Shown: in pieces, positions 25,120 through 33,842 of the stretch | Position numbering within the stretch: position 1 is the first letter of the stretch | Layout of the letters: each line of letters starts with the position of its first letter | NCBI RefSeq assembly: GCF_002980555.1 | Contig: NZ_PVBT01000001.1 | Coordinates: 248,001-312,000 of the forward strand | Length of the DNA stretch: 64,000 bases | Direction of reading: 5' to 3' | Origin: Phyllobacterium myrsinacearum | GTDB taxonomy: Bacteria > Pseudomonadota > Alphaproteobacteria > Rhizobiales > Rhizobiaceae | Position numbers and translations under genes: made by a program | The notes under the pieces: model-generated | What the model saw: only the letters and a program-made list of their open reading frames with translations | Told to the model about the DNA's origin: nothing | Database searches by the model: none

Positions 25120-26316
25120 TCAGACGATGAGCGGGTCACGGCCCATGTTCAGATGCAGGTCGTGGCCGTCATAGGCATGCGCTTCGGCCACCGCTTCGTC
25201 GAGTTCGACGCCGAGGCCCGGCGCCGTCGGCGGGATGATGTAGCCGTTCTCCCATTGAAGCGGTGTCTTGAGCAGTTCGGCATGGAACCCGCCAAAAGCC
25301 TGGATGCATTCAAGGATGAGAAAATTCGGGCTGCAGGTGGAAAGCTGGATATTGGCTGCGCCGACGATCGGACCGCAATAGAGATGCGGGGCGATCTGCG
25401 CGTGAAACGTTTCAGCCATGCCGGCGATCTTCTTGGCTTCCAGAATGCCGCCGACACGCCCCAGATTCATTTGCAGGATATTGGCGGCGCGGTTCACCAG
25501 CACCCGCTGAAACTCGTATTTCGTGGCAAGACGCTCGCCCGTCGCCACCGGGATCGTCGTGTGCTGCTGCACATAGGCCATATTCTCGGGCATGTCAGGC
25601 GGAACCGGCTCTTCGAACCACAGGGGGTCGTAGGGTTCGAGCCGTCTGGCCAGCCGCACGGCGCCGGTCGGCGTCATCTGGCCATGGGTGCCGAAGAGCA
25701 GGTCGGCCTTCGAGCCAACCGCTTCGCGCACAAGGCGGACGAATTTTTCGCCGAGATCGAGCTGTTCGAGCGAGAGCTGGCGCGGGTCGAAGGCGGTGTA
25801 GGGCGCAACTGGATCGAATTTCACGGCGGTATAGCCCTGCGCGACATATTCGGCGGCTCGCTCCGCCGAGGCCTCGGCATTCCAGTAAATCGCCGAGGTC
25901 TCGCCCAGTTCGGGTTTGGGATAGAGATAGGTGTAGCTGCGCAGCCGCTCATGCACCCGGCCGCCGAGAAGTTCATAGACGGGCTTGTCCGCTTCCTTGC
26001 CGATAATATCCCAGCAGGCCATCTCCAGCGCAGACACCGCGCCCATGATGGTCACATCGGGGCGCTGGGTAAAGCCGCCGGAATAGGCGCGGCGGAAGAA
26101 CCGCTCGATGTGGTGCGGATCTTCGCCGACAAGCCAGCGCTCGGCGACATCCTCGATCACCCGGCGCATCACCTGCGGGCTGACCGTCGAATTATAGGCC
26201 TCGCCATAGCCGGTGACGCCCGAATCGGTGGTGAGCTTGACGAAGATGAACCACGTGCCGCCGAAGGAGGGCGGCGGGTTGCCGACGACAAAGGTTTTTA
26301 CATCGGTGATTTTCAT
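25120..26316 (-). CDS. Mandelate racemase / muconate lactonizing enzyme family protein
   Basis: A 398-residue enolase-superfamily enzyme, probably an acid-sugar dehydratase. The N-terminal capping domain begins MKITDVKTFVVGNPPPSFGG. The barrel carries YTAVKFDPVAPY (a Lys-x-Asp-like region), WFEEPVPPD and GERLATKYEF with the metal-ligand Glu residues, and the catalytic His in APHLYCGPI. These sites resemble the mandelate racemase subgroup, whose members dehydrate sugar acids such as gluconate, galactonate or arabinonate. The substrate cannot be fixed by eye and no sugar-acid operon surrounds it. Confidence 0.85.
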   Translation of the reverse strand: MKITDVKTFVVGNPPPSFGGTWFIFVKLTTDSGVTGYGEAYNSTVSPQVMRRVIEDVAERWLVGEDPHHIERFFRRAYSGGFTQRPDVTIMGAVSALEMACWDIIGKEADKPVYELLGGRVHERLRSYTYLYPKPELGETSAIYWNAEASAERAAEYVAQGYTAVKFDPVAPYTAFDPRQLSLEQLDLGEKFVRLVREAVGSKADLLFGTHGQMTPTGAVRLARRLEPYDPLWFEEPVPPDMPENMAYVQQHTTIPVATGERLATKYEFQRVLVNRAANILQMNLGRVGGILEAKKIAGMAETFHAQIAPHLYCGPIVGAANIQLSTCSPNFLILECIQAFGGFHAELLKTPLQWENGYIIPPTAPGLGVELDEAVAEAHAYDGHDLHLNMGRDPLIV

Positions 26317-26491
26317 GGCCTGCTCCGCTGGTTCAGTCTCAGGCAGACCCTAAGGGAGAGGGCGCATATGTCAAAAACCGTGCAACGACCCGCCATGTCG
26401 GCTTTCTGACAGTTCTTGCGGCGAAGGTCTTTCCATTGCCTCTATTGCACTGCATCATAAGCCCACACGCAAATACCCATGGAGACCGGAC

Positions 26492-26887
26492 GTGACTGAA
26501 GAAACCAAGCCGATCGGCGAATTGACCCTGCGCACGCTGGCCATGCCTGCGGATGCCAATGCCGCCGGCGATATTTTTGGCGGCTGGGTCATGGCACAGA
26601 TGGACTTGTCCTGCGGTATCCGCGCGGCGGAACGGGCGCGCGGCCGGGTGGTGACGGCGGCGGTGAAGGAAATGGCCTTCGCCAAGCCGGTCAAGATCGG
26701 CGATACGCTGTGCGTCTACACCCATATCGAGCATGTCGGGCGCACCTCCATCACGCTGAAGGTGGAAGCCTGGGCGCAGCGCTATCTCTCGGACCTGATG
26801 GAGCGGGTCACCCATGCGGATTTCGTCATGGTGGCACTCGACACGTCAGGCAAGCCGACGCCGGTGCCGCCGGAAACGAAAGCCTAG
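26492..26887 (+). CDS. Acyl-CoA thioesterase (YciA-like hotdog)
   Basis: A 131-residue hotdog-fold thioesterase that hydrolyses acyl-CoA to free acid and CoA. The motif NAAGDIFGGWVMAQMDL near residue 26 holds the catalytic aspartate region, and AKPVKIGDTLCVYT and GRTSITLKVEAW follow the YciA/acyl-CoA hydrolase pattern. It starts with GTG after GGAGACCGGAC. The stop overlaps the stop of the convergent VOC gene in a CTAG, a compact arrangement that leaves no room for a terminator between them. Confidence 0.9.
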   Translation: MTEETKPIGELTLRTLAMPADANAAGDIFGGWVMAQMDLSCGIRAAERARGRVVTAAVKEMAFAKPVKIGDTLCVYTHIEHVGRTSITLKVEAWAQRYLSDLMERVTHADFVMVALDTSGKPTPVPPETKA

Positions 26888-27300
26888 CCGCCGATCATAT
26901 ATTTGTCCCAGAAACCGGCCTGCGGTTCGCTCTGTTCGACAATGTCGATCCACAGGCCCGACGGATCGTGGAAACCGAAACGGCGCTGGCCGAAAGGCTC
27001 GTCCGTCAGCGGATATTCCACCTGAAGTCCGCTTGCGGTGACCTTCTCGAAAGCCGCCGCCGCGTCCTCGACCTGCAGCTCAAAGCACATGCCCTTGCCG
27101 CCGAAACTGTCCGGGCCGGGCGGCGCCGACGGATGATCCGGCGTCATGAAGGCGATGGAGGCCGTGTGATCCTCGCCCGAAAGCCAGCAGAACCATGTGC
27201 TGTCAAAACCGCTGGTGAAACCGAGATGCCGTATCCAGAAATCGCGGCAAGCCTCTTTTTTCTCGGTGACAATGATCGGATAGCGATCCGTAAAGCGCAT
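26884..27300 (-). CDS. VOC-family (glyoxalase/bleomycin resistance-like) protein
   Basis: A 138-residue protein with two beta-alpha-beta-beta-beta modules of the vicinal oxygen chelate superfamily: the first around YPIIVTEKKEACRDFWIRHL, the second around KGMCFELQVEDAAAAFEKV and ending in FHDPSGLWIDIVEQ, where D and E residues are candidate metal ligands. Function could be a lyase, dioxygenase or binding protein. The ATG at 27300 has GAAAGG upstream; an earlier in-frame ATG is less likely. Confidence 0.85.
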   Translation of the reverse strand: MRFTDRYPIIVTEKKEACRDFWIRHLGFTSGFDSTWFCWLSGEDHTASIAFMTPDHPSAPPGPDSFGGKGMCFELQVEDAAAAFEKVTASGLQVEYPLTDEPFGQRRFGFHDPSGLWIDIVEQSEPQAGFWDKYMIGG

Positions 27301-27516
27301 GGTGAGCCTTTCTCTATGGTGATTTGCGGCATTAGAGGCAGCTGGCACGGCGATGACAAGGGGGGTTTGTCAGTAGTCTTTTGGCGCCCGCTTGGAGGCA
27401 TATCCGTCATAAGCGGGGGATTTGCGCACCATCCTGTGATTAACATCGTAAAAGGCTTGGATTGGCAGCATTAATCGGGCAGCCTTTTTCAAGGGCAAGA
27501 TGTTGGAGGGGGATGC

Positions 27517-28701
27517 ATGGCACTGTCGGGCGCAATCCGGAACTACGCACGCATACGGGGCGGGAGCGACAGCGCGAAAGTCGATTTCGTCGAGCTGTTC
27601 TTCGATCTCGTCTTCGTCTTTGCCGTCACCCAGATTTCGCATTTCCTGCTGCATGACCTCAGCCTCAAGGGGCTTGGCGAAAGCGCGCTGCTGCTCGCGG
27701 CGGTCTGGTGGGTATGGGTCTATACCGCGTGGGCGACCAACTGGCTTGATCCGACGACGCCGCCGGTCCGGATGATGCTGTTCGTGCTTATGCTGGCGGG
27801 GCTGGTGCTGTCGACCTCCATACCCACGGCCTTTGCCGGCCGCGGGCTGGTTTTTGCCCTAGCATTCTCCACCATGCAGCTGGGCCGCTCGCTCTTCGTC
27901 GTGTGGGCGATGCGCCACCACAACCGCTCCAACTATCTCAACTTCGTGCGCATCTCGAGCTGGCTTGGCGTCTCCGCCGTGTTCTGGATCAGCGGTGGGC
28001 TGGCCGATCCGGAAAACCGCGTGTTTTTCTGGCTGGTTGCGCTGCTGATCGAACTGGCGGGTCCGGCGCTGGGCTTTCGCACCCCTGGCCTCGGTGCGTC
28101 CAGCACGGCGGACTGGGATGTGAACGGCGACCACATGGCCGAGCGCGCCGCGCTGTTCATCATCATTGCGCTCGGTGAATCCATTCTCGTGTCCGGGGCG
28201 ACATTCGCCGAGCAGGAATGGACCTTCATTTCATTCTCGGCCTTCCTGACGACCTTCGTGGCTTCGGTCGCCATGTGGCTGATCTATTTCAACGTCGGGC
28301 AGCTGCGCGCGCATCACAAGATCGCCTCGACCGACGATCCCGGCCGCATCGCCCGCGTCGCCTACACCTATATCCATGTGCTGCTGGTGGCCGGCATCAT
28401 CGTGGTGGCCGTTTCCGATGAGCTGGTGCTGGCGCATCCGCTCGGTCATTCCGCGCCCTCGGTTCTCTGGACCTCGATCGGCGGAACGGCGCTCTATCTC
28501 ATCGGCAACCTGCTGTTCAAGGGCTATGTGGAGGGCAGGCCGCCGCTGTCGCACATGGTGGGACTGGTCCTGTGCGCCGTTCTGGCCTTCGCGGGCGGCG
28601 CGCTGTCGCCGCTGGTGCTCGGGGCGGCAACCAGCCTGATCCTGATCGTGGTGACGGTCTGGGAATATGCCGGGCGGATCAGGGAACCCAGCCACCACTG
28701 A
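27517..28701 (+). CDS. Low-temperature requirement A (LtrA) family membrane protein
   Basis: A 394-residue polytopic membrane protein with about 12 helices. The N-terminal signature VDFVELFFDLVFVFAVTQIS and a conserved HMAERAALFIIIALGESI region match the LtrA family, first described in Listeria as needed for low-temperature growth. Molecular function is unknown; membrane integrity or transport has been proposed. RBS GGAGGGGG lies just upstream. It is a single gene, convergent with the extensin-like gene 20 bases away. Confidence 0.88.
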   Translation: MALSGAIRNYARIRGGSDSAKVDFVELFFDLVFVFAVTQISHFLLHDLSLKGLGESALLLAAVWWVWVYTAWATNWLDPTTPPVRMMLFVLMLAGLVLSTSIPTAFAGRGLVFALAFSTMQLGRSLFVVWAMRHHNRSNYLNFVRISSWLGVSAVFWISGGLADPENRVFFWLVALLIELAGPALGFRTPGLGASSTADWDVNGDHMAERAALFIIIALGESILVSGATFAEQEWTFISFSAFLTTFVASVAMWLIYFNVGQLRAHHKIASTDDPGRIARVAYTYIHVLLVAGIIVVAVSDELVLAHPLGHSAPSVLWTSIGGTALYLIGNLLFKGYVEGRPPLSHMVGLVLCAVLAFAGGALSPLVLGAATSLILIVVTVWEYAGRIREPSHH

Positions 28702-28720
28702 AAGCGCTGGGGTTCTGACC

Positions 28721-29701
28721 CTAACGGCAGGCGCGATGGCCGTTGCGCCGCTGCATCAGATCGAAGTGGAAATGGTCGCGGTGGAAAATATCGTAGCCGG
28801 GGCCGAGCACCGTGGTGAAGTAGTCGCAGGCATCGGAGCGGACATTGTTGAGCAGGCCGCGCTGCCGGAAGGCGAAGAATCCCGGCTTCTGCACCTTGAT
28901 GTCGGTGCCGTTGTTCAGGGTGATCTTGGCGATATCCAGCGCATTGCCCTTGGAATGTTCGGACATATTGGCGCCCGGCCGGTTGCTCATGGTGCGGCAG
29001 GAATAGCTCGATGCCTGATGAATGGTGTTGACGCCGGAGAGATAGCGCAGCCGCGTCGATGGCTGCAGGTCGCCCTTGACCCAGCGGGCAAAGGCCAGTG
29101 TCATCTGGCAGTTCAGCGTCGCACTGGGTTTCAGGCGGATCTGGCCGCTGGCGAAACCGCTGACCGTCAGCGGATTGTCGATACGGCACACGCCGCCATC
29201 ATTGATGGGCGCGCGTTCCTGAAAGACGACACCAAGCTGCTTGAGCTGGGTCCGGCAGGCGATTTCACCGGCGGGCATGGTGTAGCGGCTTTCGCTACGC
29301 GCCATGGGATCGCGCAGACCGCCGCCGGCATAGCCGTAATTCTGTTCGCGGCTCGCCAGCGCGTGGTTTTCTTCGGTCATGACGGGCTGCGCGGCGGCTA
29401 GGTTCTGCGCCTGCGCCACCGGCTGGTCGGCCTCGTTGTTGGCAATGCGGTTTTCTTCACCGGCCAAAGAGTTGTCAGCAAGGGAATTGTCGGGAGCGGG
29501 GGGCGTGACGGGCGTCATGTCAGCGGCGGGTGCAACCGCGATATAGTCGCCGGACTCCGCAGGACTCGAGCTGTGGCCGACATTGGCCTGCGGGCGGCGC
29601 ACATCACCCATGCCGCAAGCGCTGAGCGCGGTCGCCGTGCATAGGATAAAGACGGTCGTAAGGCGCCTCAAGGGCACGGCGGACGACAACGCAAAACTCA
29701 T
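28721..29701 (-). CDS. Extensin-like domain lipoprotein
   Basis: A 326-residue predicted lipoprotein. The signal ends in ATALSACG, with lipidation at the cysteine near residue 29. A long low-complexity Ala/Pro/Asn-rich region (to about residue 120) is followed by the extensin-like C-terminal domain: CRTQLKQLGV, ERAPINDGGVCRIDNPL, the SSYSCRTMSNRPGANMSEHS region and FYFHFDLMQ-type end (HRDHFHFDLMQRRNGHRACR). This domain is common in Rhizobiales; its His and Asp residues recall LAS-type peptidases (D-Ala-D-Ala carboxypeptidase fold), suggesting peptidoglycan binding or cleavage, but activity is unproven. RBS AAAAGGA. Confidence 0.87.
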   Translation of the reverse strand: MSFALSSAVPLRRLTTVFILCTATALSACGMGDVRRPQANVGHSSSPAESGDYIAVAPAADMTPVTPPAPDNSLADNSLAGEENRIANNEADQPVAQAQNLAAAQPVMTEENHALASREQNYGYAGGGLRDPMARSESRYTMPAGEIACRTQLKQLGVVFQERAPINDGGVCRIDNPLTVSGFASGQIRLKPSATLNCQMTLAFARWVKGDLQPSTRLRYLSGVNTIHQASSYSCRTMSNRPGANMSEHSKGNALDIAKITLNNGTDIKVQKPGFFAFRQRGLLNNVRSDACDYFTTVLGPGYDIFHRDHFHFDLMQRRNGHRACR

Positions 29702-29822
29702 GTCACCACATCCTTTTCGCCTGAAACCAAGCGCAGACAGGCGATAAAATAAGACTAAAGTGTAAAGGAAAGGTCAGCGGCGGCGGTAATGCCTATGTCG
29801 GCAACAAGGCAGCGGCGGCGCC

Positions 29823-30707
29823 CTATGCGTCCGCCCGGTTGCGCAGGGCCGGGACGATTTCAACGGTAATCATGGCGGTGAAGATCAGCGCACAGCCGAT
29901 CATGCCGTGGACCGTCATGCGCTCGCCGAGAAGGATGGCGCCGAAGAGCGCCGCGAACAGGGCTTCGGAGGACAGCATGATCGCCGCCTGCGGCGCGCTG
30001 GTATAGCGCTGGCCGACTGCCTGCAGGGTAAAGGCAATGCCGCAGGAGAACACCCCGCCGAAGAGAATGGCCGGCCAGGACAGCATGACCGACGGCCAGT
30101 TGAACGGTTCCATGAAGGCGGCGAGGGTAAAGCCGAAGATGGCGCAGGTCAGGAACTGCACGAAGGAAAGCATGAAGGGCCGGCCGTTTTCATGGGCGAG
30201 ACGGTTGATGAAGATGATCTGCAGCGCCCAGAAGACGGCGCACAGGATGGTCAGCCAGTCGCCGGTCGTCAGATTGTTGAGCTGTCCGCCCGACAGGAGA
30301 TAGATGCCGCCCAGCGCCGTCAGGGCACAGGGCCAGACAATGGGGCTCGGCCAGCTCCAGAACATGAGGACGCCGAGGATCGGCACCATGACCACATAGA
30401 GGCCGGTGAGAAAGCCGGAATTGGTGACCGTTGTCGTGGCAAGGCCCATTTGCTGGAGAACCGAGCCGACCGACAGGAACAGGCCGATGAAGATGAAGCT
30501 GCCGTAATCCCGGCGGGTGAGCCGATGCCTGGCCAGCCGTGCTTCGCGCCATGCCAGCGGCGCAACGGTGAGGCTTGCCAGGGCGAAGCGCAGTCCGATG
30601 AACAGAAAGGCGCCGACATTGCCGACGGCGCTCGCCTGCGCAACAAAACCGAGGCCCCAGATGGCGCCTGCGACAAGCAGCAACAGATTGGCACGGCCTT
30701 GCGTCAT
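29823..30707 (-). CDS. DMT-superfamily transporter (EamA family)
   Basis: A 294-residue inner-membrane protein with ten predicted helices in two EamA repeats, the first beginning NLLLLVAGAIWGLGFVAQAS and the second near WLTILCAVFWALQIIFINR, with the conserved ALFAALFGAILLGERM in the second half. EamA proteins export metabolites or amino acids. The substrate is unknown. It is divergent from greA, with the greA promoter and leader in the gap. Confidence 0.87.
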   Translation of the reverse strand: MTQGRANLLLLVAGAIWGLGFVAQASAVGNVGAFLFIGLRFALASLTVAPLAWREARLARHRLTRRDYGSFIFIGLFLSVGSVLQQMGLATTTVTNSGFLTGLYVVMVPILGVLMFWSWPSPIVWPCALTALGGIYLLSGGQLNNLTTGDWLTILCAVFWALQIIFINRLAHENGRPFMLSFVQFLTCAIFGFTLAAFMEPFNWPSVMLSWPAILFGGVFSCGIAFTLQAVGQRYTSAPQAAIMLSSEALFAALFGAILLGERMTVHGMIGCALIFTAMITVEIVPALRNRADA

Positions 30708-30876
30708 GGTGGATCCACAGAATATCCGCGGTCGTCCCTTGGCCGCAACCCGCTCTATCGGTTGCCGCGATGGACTGCAAGAGCCCCGAAGGCAGCATTG
30801 CTCCCCGGCGGCACAGGCAAAACCGGCTGATCCGCGACATTTTCTACTTTCTTCGTGAAATCGCCGGAAAGAGTGC

Positions 30877-30940
30877 TATATTAAACGACGAATGACTGAA
30901 CGGTTCCGAAGTCTTGAGCTTCGGTGACCGTTTTCTTTTT
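30877..30940 (+). promoter_or_regulatory. greA promoter and leader terminator (attenuator candidate)
   Basis: A TGC-extended -10 box TATATT (30877-30882) is followed by a two-part hairpin: AACGGT (30899-30904) with ACCGTT (30927-30932) enclosing CCGAAG (30906-30911) with CTTCGG (30919-30924), then TTCTTTTT. This is a full intrinsic terminator placed between the likely promoter and the greA ATG at 30996. No plus-strand gene precedes it, so it must act on the greA leader itself. Confidence 0.75.
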
Positions 30941-30995
30941 GTGTCGCGCGGCCCTGGCGGGGCGCATTTGACACTTGACTGCGAAAGGAGAGGGC

Positions 30996-31469
30996 ATGGA
31001 AAAGGTCCCGATGACTCAAGGCGGATTTGACAAGCTCAAGGAAGAATTGCGCTGGCGCCAGCAGGAAGAGCGGCCCCGCATCATCCAGGCAATTTCGGAA
31101 GCGCGCGCCCATGGCGACCTCTCGGAAAATGCCGAGTATCATGCCGCCAAGGAAGCCCAGAGCCACAATGAAGGCCGCGTCAGCGAGCTGGAAGGCTATA
31201 TCGGGCATGCCGAGATCATCGATATCTCGAAATTGTCCGGCGACAAGATCAAGTTTGGCGCCACCGTCCAGCTGATCGACGAAGATACGGAAGACAAGAA
31301 GATCTACCAGATCGTCGGCGATCAGGAAGCTGATCCGAAGGCCGGCCGCATTTCCATTTCCTCACCCATCGCGCGTGCCCTCATCGGCAAGAGCGAGGGC
31401 GACACGATCGAGGTCAATGCACCGGGCGGCGCCCGTTCGTATGAAATCGTCGGGTTCAAGTTCGCCTGA
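30996..31469 (+). CDS. greA: Transcription elongation factor GreA
   Basis: A 157-residue factor that enters the RNA polymerase secondary channel and stimulates cleavage of backtracked transcripts. The N-terminal coiled coil (to about residue 75) has the [13 protein letters not shown] tip residues with the acidic pair near residue 45, and the C-terminal FKBP-like domain includes [14 protein letters not shown]. Length equals E. coli GreA (158). ATG 30996 is backed by AAGGAGAGGGC; an earlier in-frame start is unlikely. It leads into two LPS glycosyltransferase genes, an order known from Sinorhizobium meliloti. Confidence 0.96.
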   Translation: MEKVPMTQGGFDKLKEELRWRQQEERPRIIQAISEARAHGDLSENAEYHAAKEAQSHNEGRVSELEGYIGHAEIIDISKLSGDKIKFGATVQLIDEDTEDKKIYQIVGDQEADPKAGRISISSPIARALIGKSEGDTIEVNAPGGARSYEIVGFKFA

Positions 31470-31473
31470 TACC

Positions 31474-32541
31474 GTGCCGGAACCGGTAAGCAACGTCGAG
31501 GTGATCGCTCCGAATTTCAAGCGCAAGCTTTCCGGGGTCACCTCGACTATCGTGCAGCTTATTCCGCTGCAGCGGGCCAACGGCCTCAAAATCGTGGCCA
31601 TGGGGCCGGGTCTTCCCGGCAACCTGCCGAAAATCGGGTGGCGTTCGCTGCCCGGTTTCTGGTTCAGGCCCAAGACCAGGCCCTTCCGCATCTGGCATGC
31701 CCGCCGCAACAATGAAATGCTTGCGGGCATTCTGATGCGCCATGTCCTGCGCATGAAGCTGTCGCTGCTTTTCACCTCGGCGGCGCAGCGCGACCACAAG
31801 CCCTTCACCAAATGGCTGATCCGGCGGATGAACGCCGTGATTGCCACCAGCGCCAAATCCGGCAGCTATCTGCAGGTGCCGCACACCGTCATCATGCACG
31901 GGGTGGACACGGAGACGTTCCATCCGCCGGCAACACCCGAGGATGCCTTTACCGCCTCCGGCCTACCGGGAAAATATCTCGTCGGCTGTTCCGGGCGTAT
32001 TCGCCATTCGAAGGGCACGGATCTTTTCGTCGATGCCATGATCAATCTCCTGCCGCGCTATCCCGAATGGACGGCCGTCATGACCGGCCGGACAACCGCC
32101 GAGCACAAGGGGTTCGAGCAGGCGCTGCGCGACAGGATTGCCAGGGCCGGATTGCAGGACCGCCTGGTCTTCCTGGGCGAAGTGCCCGACGTAAAACTCT
32201 GGTACCGCCGCATGACCCTTTATGTCGCGCCGTCGCGCAATGAAGGTTTCGGCCTGACGCCGCTGGAAGCCATGGCGTCGCAGACTGCCGTTGTGACCAG
32301 CGATGCCGGCGCCTATGCGGAGATGGTCGAACGCGCCACGGGCACCGTCGTTCCGGCGGGTGACCGGCCGGCGCTGGAAGAGGCCATCGAGCGCTATCTC
32401 GCCGATCCGGCAAAATGCGAGGAAGCCGGAAAGGCCGGGCTCGAGCATGTGCGGGAACATTTCCCGCTGCAGAATGAAGCAGCGAAAATCCTCACCGTCT
32501 ATGAGCGCCTGTTCGCGAGCAGCATCCGGGCCGGAACATGA
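31474..32541 (+). CDS. lpcC: LPS core mannosyltransferase (LpcC/LpsB/WadC-like)
   Basis: A 355-residue GT4-family glycosyltransferase. It has the family-specific start VEVIAPNFKRKLSGVTSTIV, GVDTETFHPP, the nucleotide-sugar EGFGLTPLEAMASQTAVV motif with the conserved Glu residues, and a C-terminal helix. Rhizobium leguminosarum LpcC and S. meliloti LpsB, near-identical in these stretches as I recall them, transfer mannose to Kdo of the LPS inner core; Brucella WadC is related. The greA-linked position repeats the S. meliloti order. No ATG fits the family N-terminus; GTG 31474, four bases after greA, does. ATG 31441, overlapping greA, is the alternative. Confidence 0.88.
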   Translation: MPEPVSNVEVIAPNFKRKLSGVTSTIVQLIPLQRANGLKIVAMGPGLPGNLPKIGWRSLPGFWFRPKTRPFRIWHARRNNEMLAGILMRHVLRMKLSLLFTSAAQRDHKPFTKWLIRRMNAVIATSAKSGSYLQVPHTVIMHGVDTETFHPPATPEDAFTASGLPGKYLVGCSGRIRHSKGTDLFVDAMINLLPRYPEWTAVMTGRTTAEHKGFEQALRDRIARAGLQDRLVFLGEVPDVKLWYRRMTLYVAPSRNEGFGLTPLEAMASQTAVVTSDAGAYAEMVERATGTVVPAGDRPALEEAIERYLADPAKCEEAGKAGLEHVREHFPLQNEAAKILTVYERLFASSIRAGT

Positions 32542-33266
32542 AGGTTTCCGCGTTCATCATTCACCTCAAACGCGCTGAAAAACGCGGCGCGCATGTCAGG
32601 GCTTTGATGCAGCGGCTGCCTGTTGCAGCGCAGATTATCGATGCCATCGACGCGCAGCAGCTCGTTGAGAGCGAAATCGCAGCGGTCTATAGCCGGACAT
32701 CCCGGCATTTCCCGCCCTATCCCTTCCTGTTGCGCACCACGGAAATCGCCTGCTTTCTCTCGCATCGAAAAGCATGGCAGGCGATTGTCGATGGCAATCT
32801 CGATGCGGGGCTGGTCATTGAGGACGATGTCGATATCGATCCGGGCTTTGCCGATCAGCTGAAACTGGCGATGGAGACGGTGAAGCCCGGCGACTACATC
32901 CGCTTCCCGCGCTGGACGCGGGGCGAAAAAGGCGGTGATGTCGCCCGCCAGGATGGCAACGCCATCATGCAGCCCGCATTGCCCGGTCTGGGCATGCAGA
33001 TGCAGCTCATCGGCCGTGATGCCGCCATTGCGCTGCTTGCAGCAACGACGCGGTTCGACCGGCCGGTGGACACCACGCTGCAGATGCGCTGGCTGCATCC
33101 CGTGCGCATGCTGTCAGCTCGGCCGATCACCATCCGCGAGATCGATTTCAACCTGGGCGGCACGGTGGTTCAGGGCAAGAAAACGCTTTCGGACAAGCTG
33201 AAGCGCGAAGTGCTGCGGCCAGCTTACCGGTTTCTCCTGTTTTTCTATTCGAAAATACGCGGTTAG
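32538..33266 (+). CDS. Glycosyltransferase family 25 (LPS biosynthesis)
   Basis: A 242-residue GT25 enzyme. The start KVSAFIIHLKRAEKRGAHV and the conserved RTTEIACFLSHRKAWQAIVD and LVIEDDVDIDPGF segments, with the DxD-like EDDVDID motif for metal and nucleotide-sugar binding, are diagnostic. GT25 proteins add galactose or glucose in LPS or lipooligosaccharide cores. It overlaps the mannosyltransferase stop by four bases (ATGA), implying translational coupling and a shared role in core assembly. The donor sugar is unknown. Its stop overlaps the convergent lrp stop. Confidence 0.88.
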   Translation: MKVSAFIIHLKRAEKRGAHVRALMQRLPVAAQIIDAIDAQQLVESEIAAVYSRTSRHFPPYPFLLRTTEIACFLSHRKAWQAIVDGNLDAGLVIEDDVDIDPGFADQLKLAMETVKPGDYIRFPRWTRGEKGGDVARQDGNAIMQPALPGLGMQMQLIGRDAAIALLAATTRFDRPVDTTLQMRWLHPVRMLSARPITIREIDFNLGGTVVQGKKTLSDKLKREVLRPAYRFLLFFYSKIRG

Positions 33267-33733
33267 AGCACCATCAACGGTTCGTTCTTGACCGAACGAA
33301 TGGTCAGCGAGGTGCGGACGGAATCGACATTCGGCGTCGATGTCAGGTCTTCAATGACGAAATTCTGGAAAATGCTGATGTCGCTGGCCACGCAATGCAG
33401 GAGGAAGTCGGATTCGCCCGACACCATCCATGCCCGGCGCACGATGGTCCAGCTGTTGGTCTTTTCGGCAAAGCTCTTCAGGTCGGCGTCCGATTGCCGG
33501 TGCAGCCTGATCATGCAGAAGGCAACGATATCCTGGCCGAGGATCGAGCCGTTCAGGATGGCCCTGTAGCCCTGGATGATGCCGCTTTCCTCCAGCTTGC
33601 GCACCCGGCGCAGGCAGGGCGGCGCCGATATGCCGACGCGCTCGGCAAGCTCCACATTGGTGATGCGGCCATTATCCTGAAGCTGTTTCAGGATTTTCCA
33701 GTCGATCTCGTCCAAGTCCGCCTTCAAAGGCAT
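33263..33733 (-). CDS. Lrp/AsnC-family transcriptional regulator
   Basis: A 156-residue regulator. The N-terminal HTH reads DEIDWKILKQLQDNGRITN and VELAERVGISAPPCLRRVRK; the C-terminal RAM ligand domain has WTIVRRAWMVSGESDFLLHC. It is one of the genes reported beside the LPS cluster in S. meliloti (lrp), so the gene-order match supports orthology. It may sense leucine or other amino acids and regulate metabolic genes broadly. It ends within the GT25 stop codon. Confidence 0.9.
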   Translation of the reverse strand: MPLKADLDEIDWKILKQLQDNGRITNVELAERVGISAPPCLRRVRKLEESGIIQGYRAILNGSILGQDIVAFCMIRLHRQSDADLKSFAEKTNSWTIVRRAWMVSGESDFLLHCVASDISIFQNFVIEDLTSTPNVDSVRTSLTIRSVKNEPLMVL

Positions 33734-33842
33734 GGTCTGATTATATCCCTGTCAAAAAGGCGCTTACGGCGAGCACCATAGGCGATTCCTGCCGCTGTGT
33801 AATGCATTCGCATCCGGTTGCAAACAGGTTCATAGCATGGAC

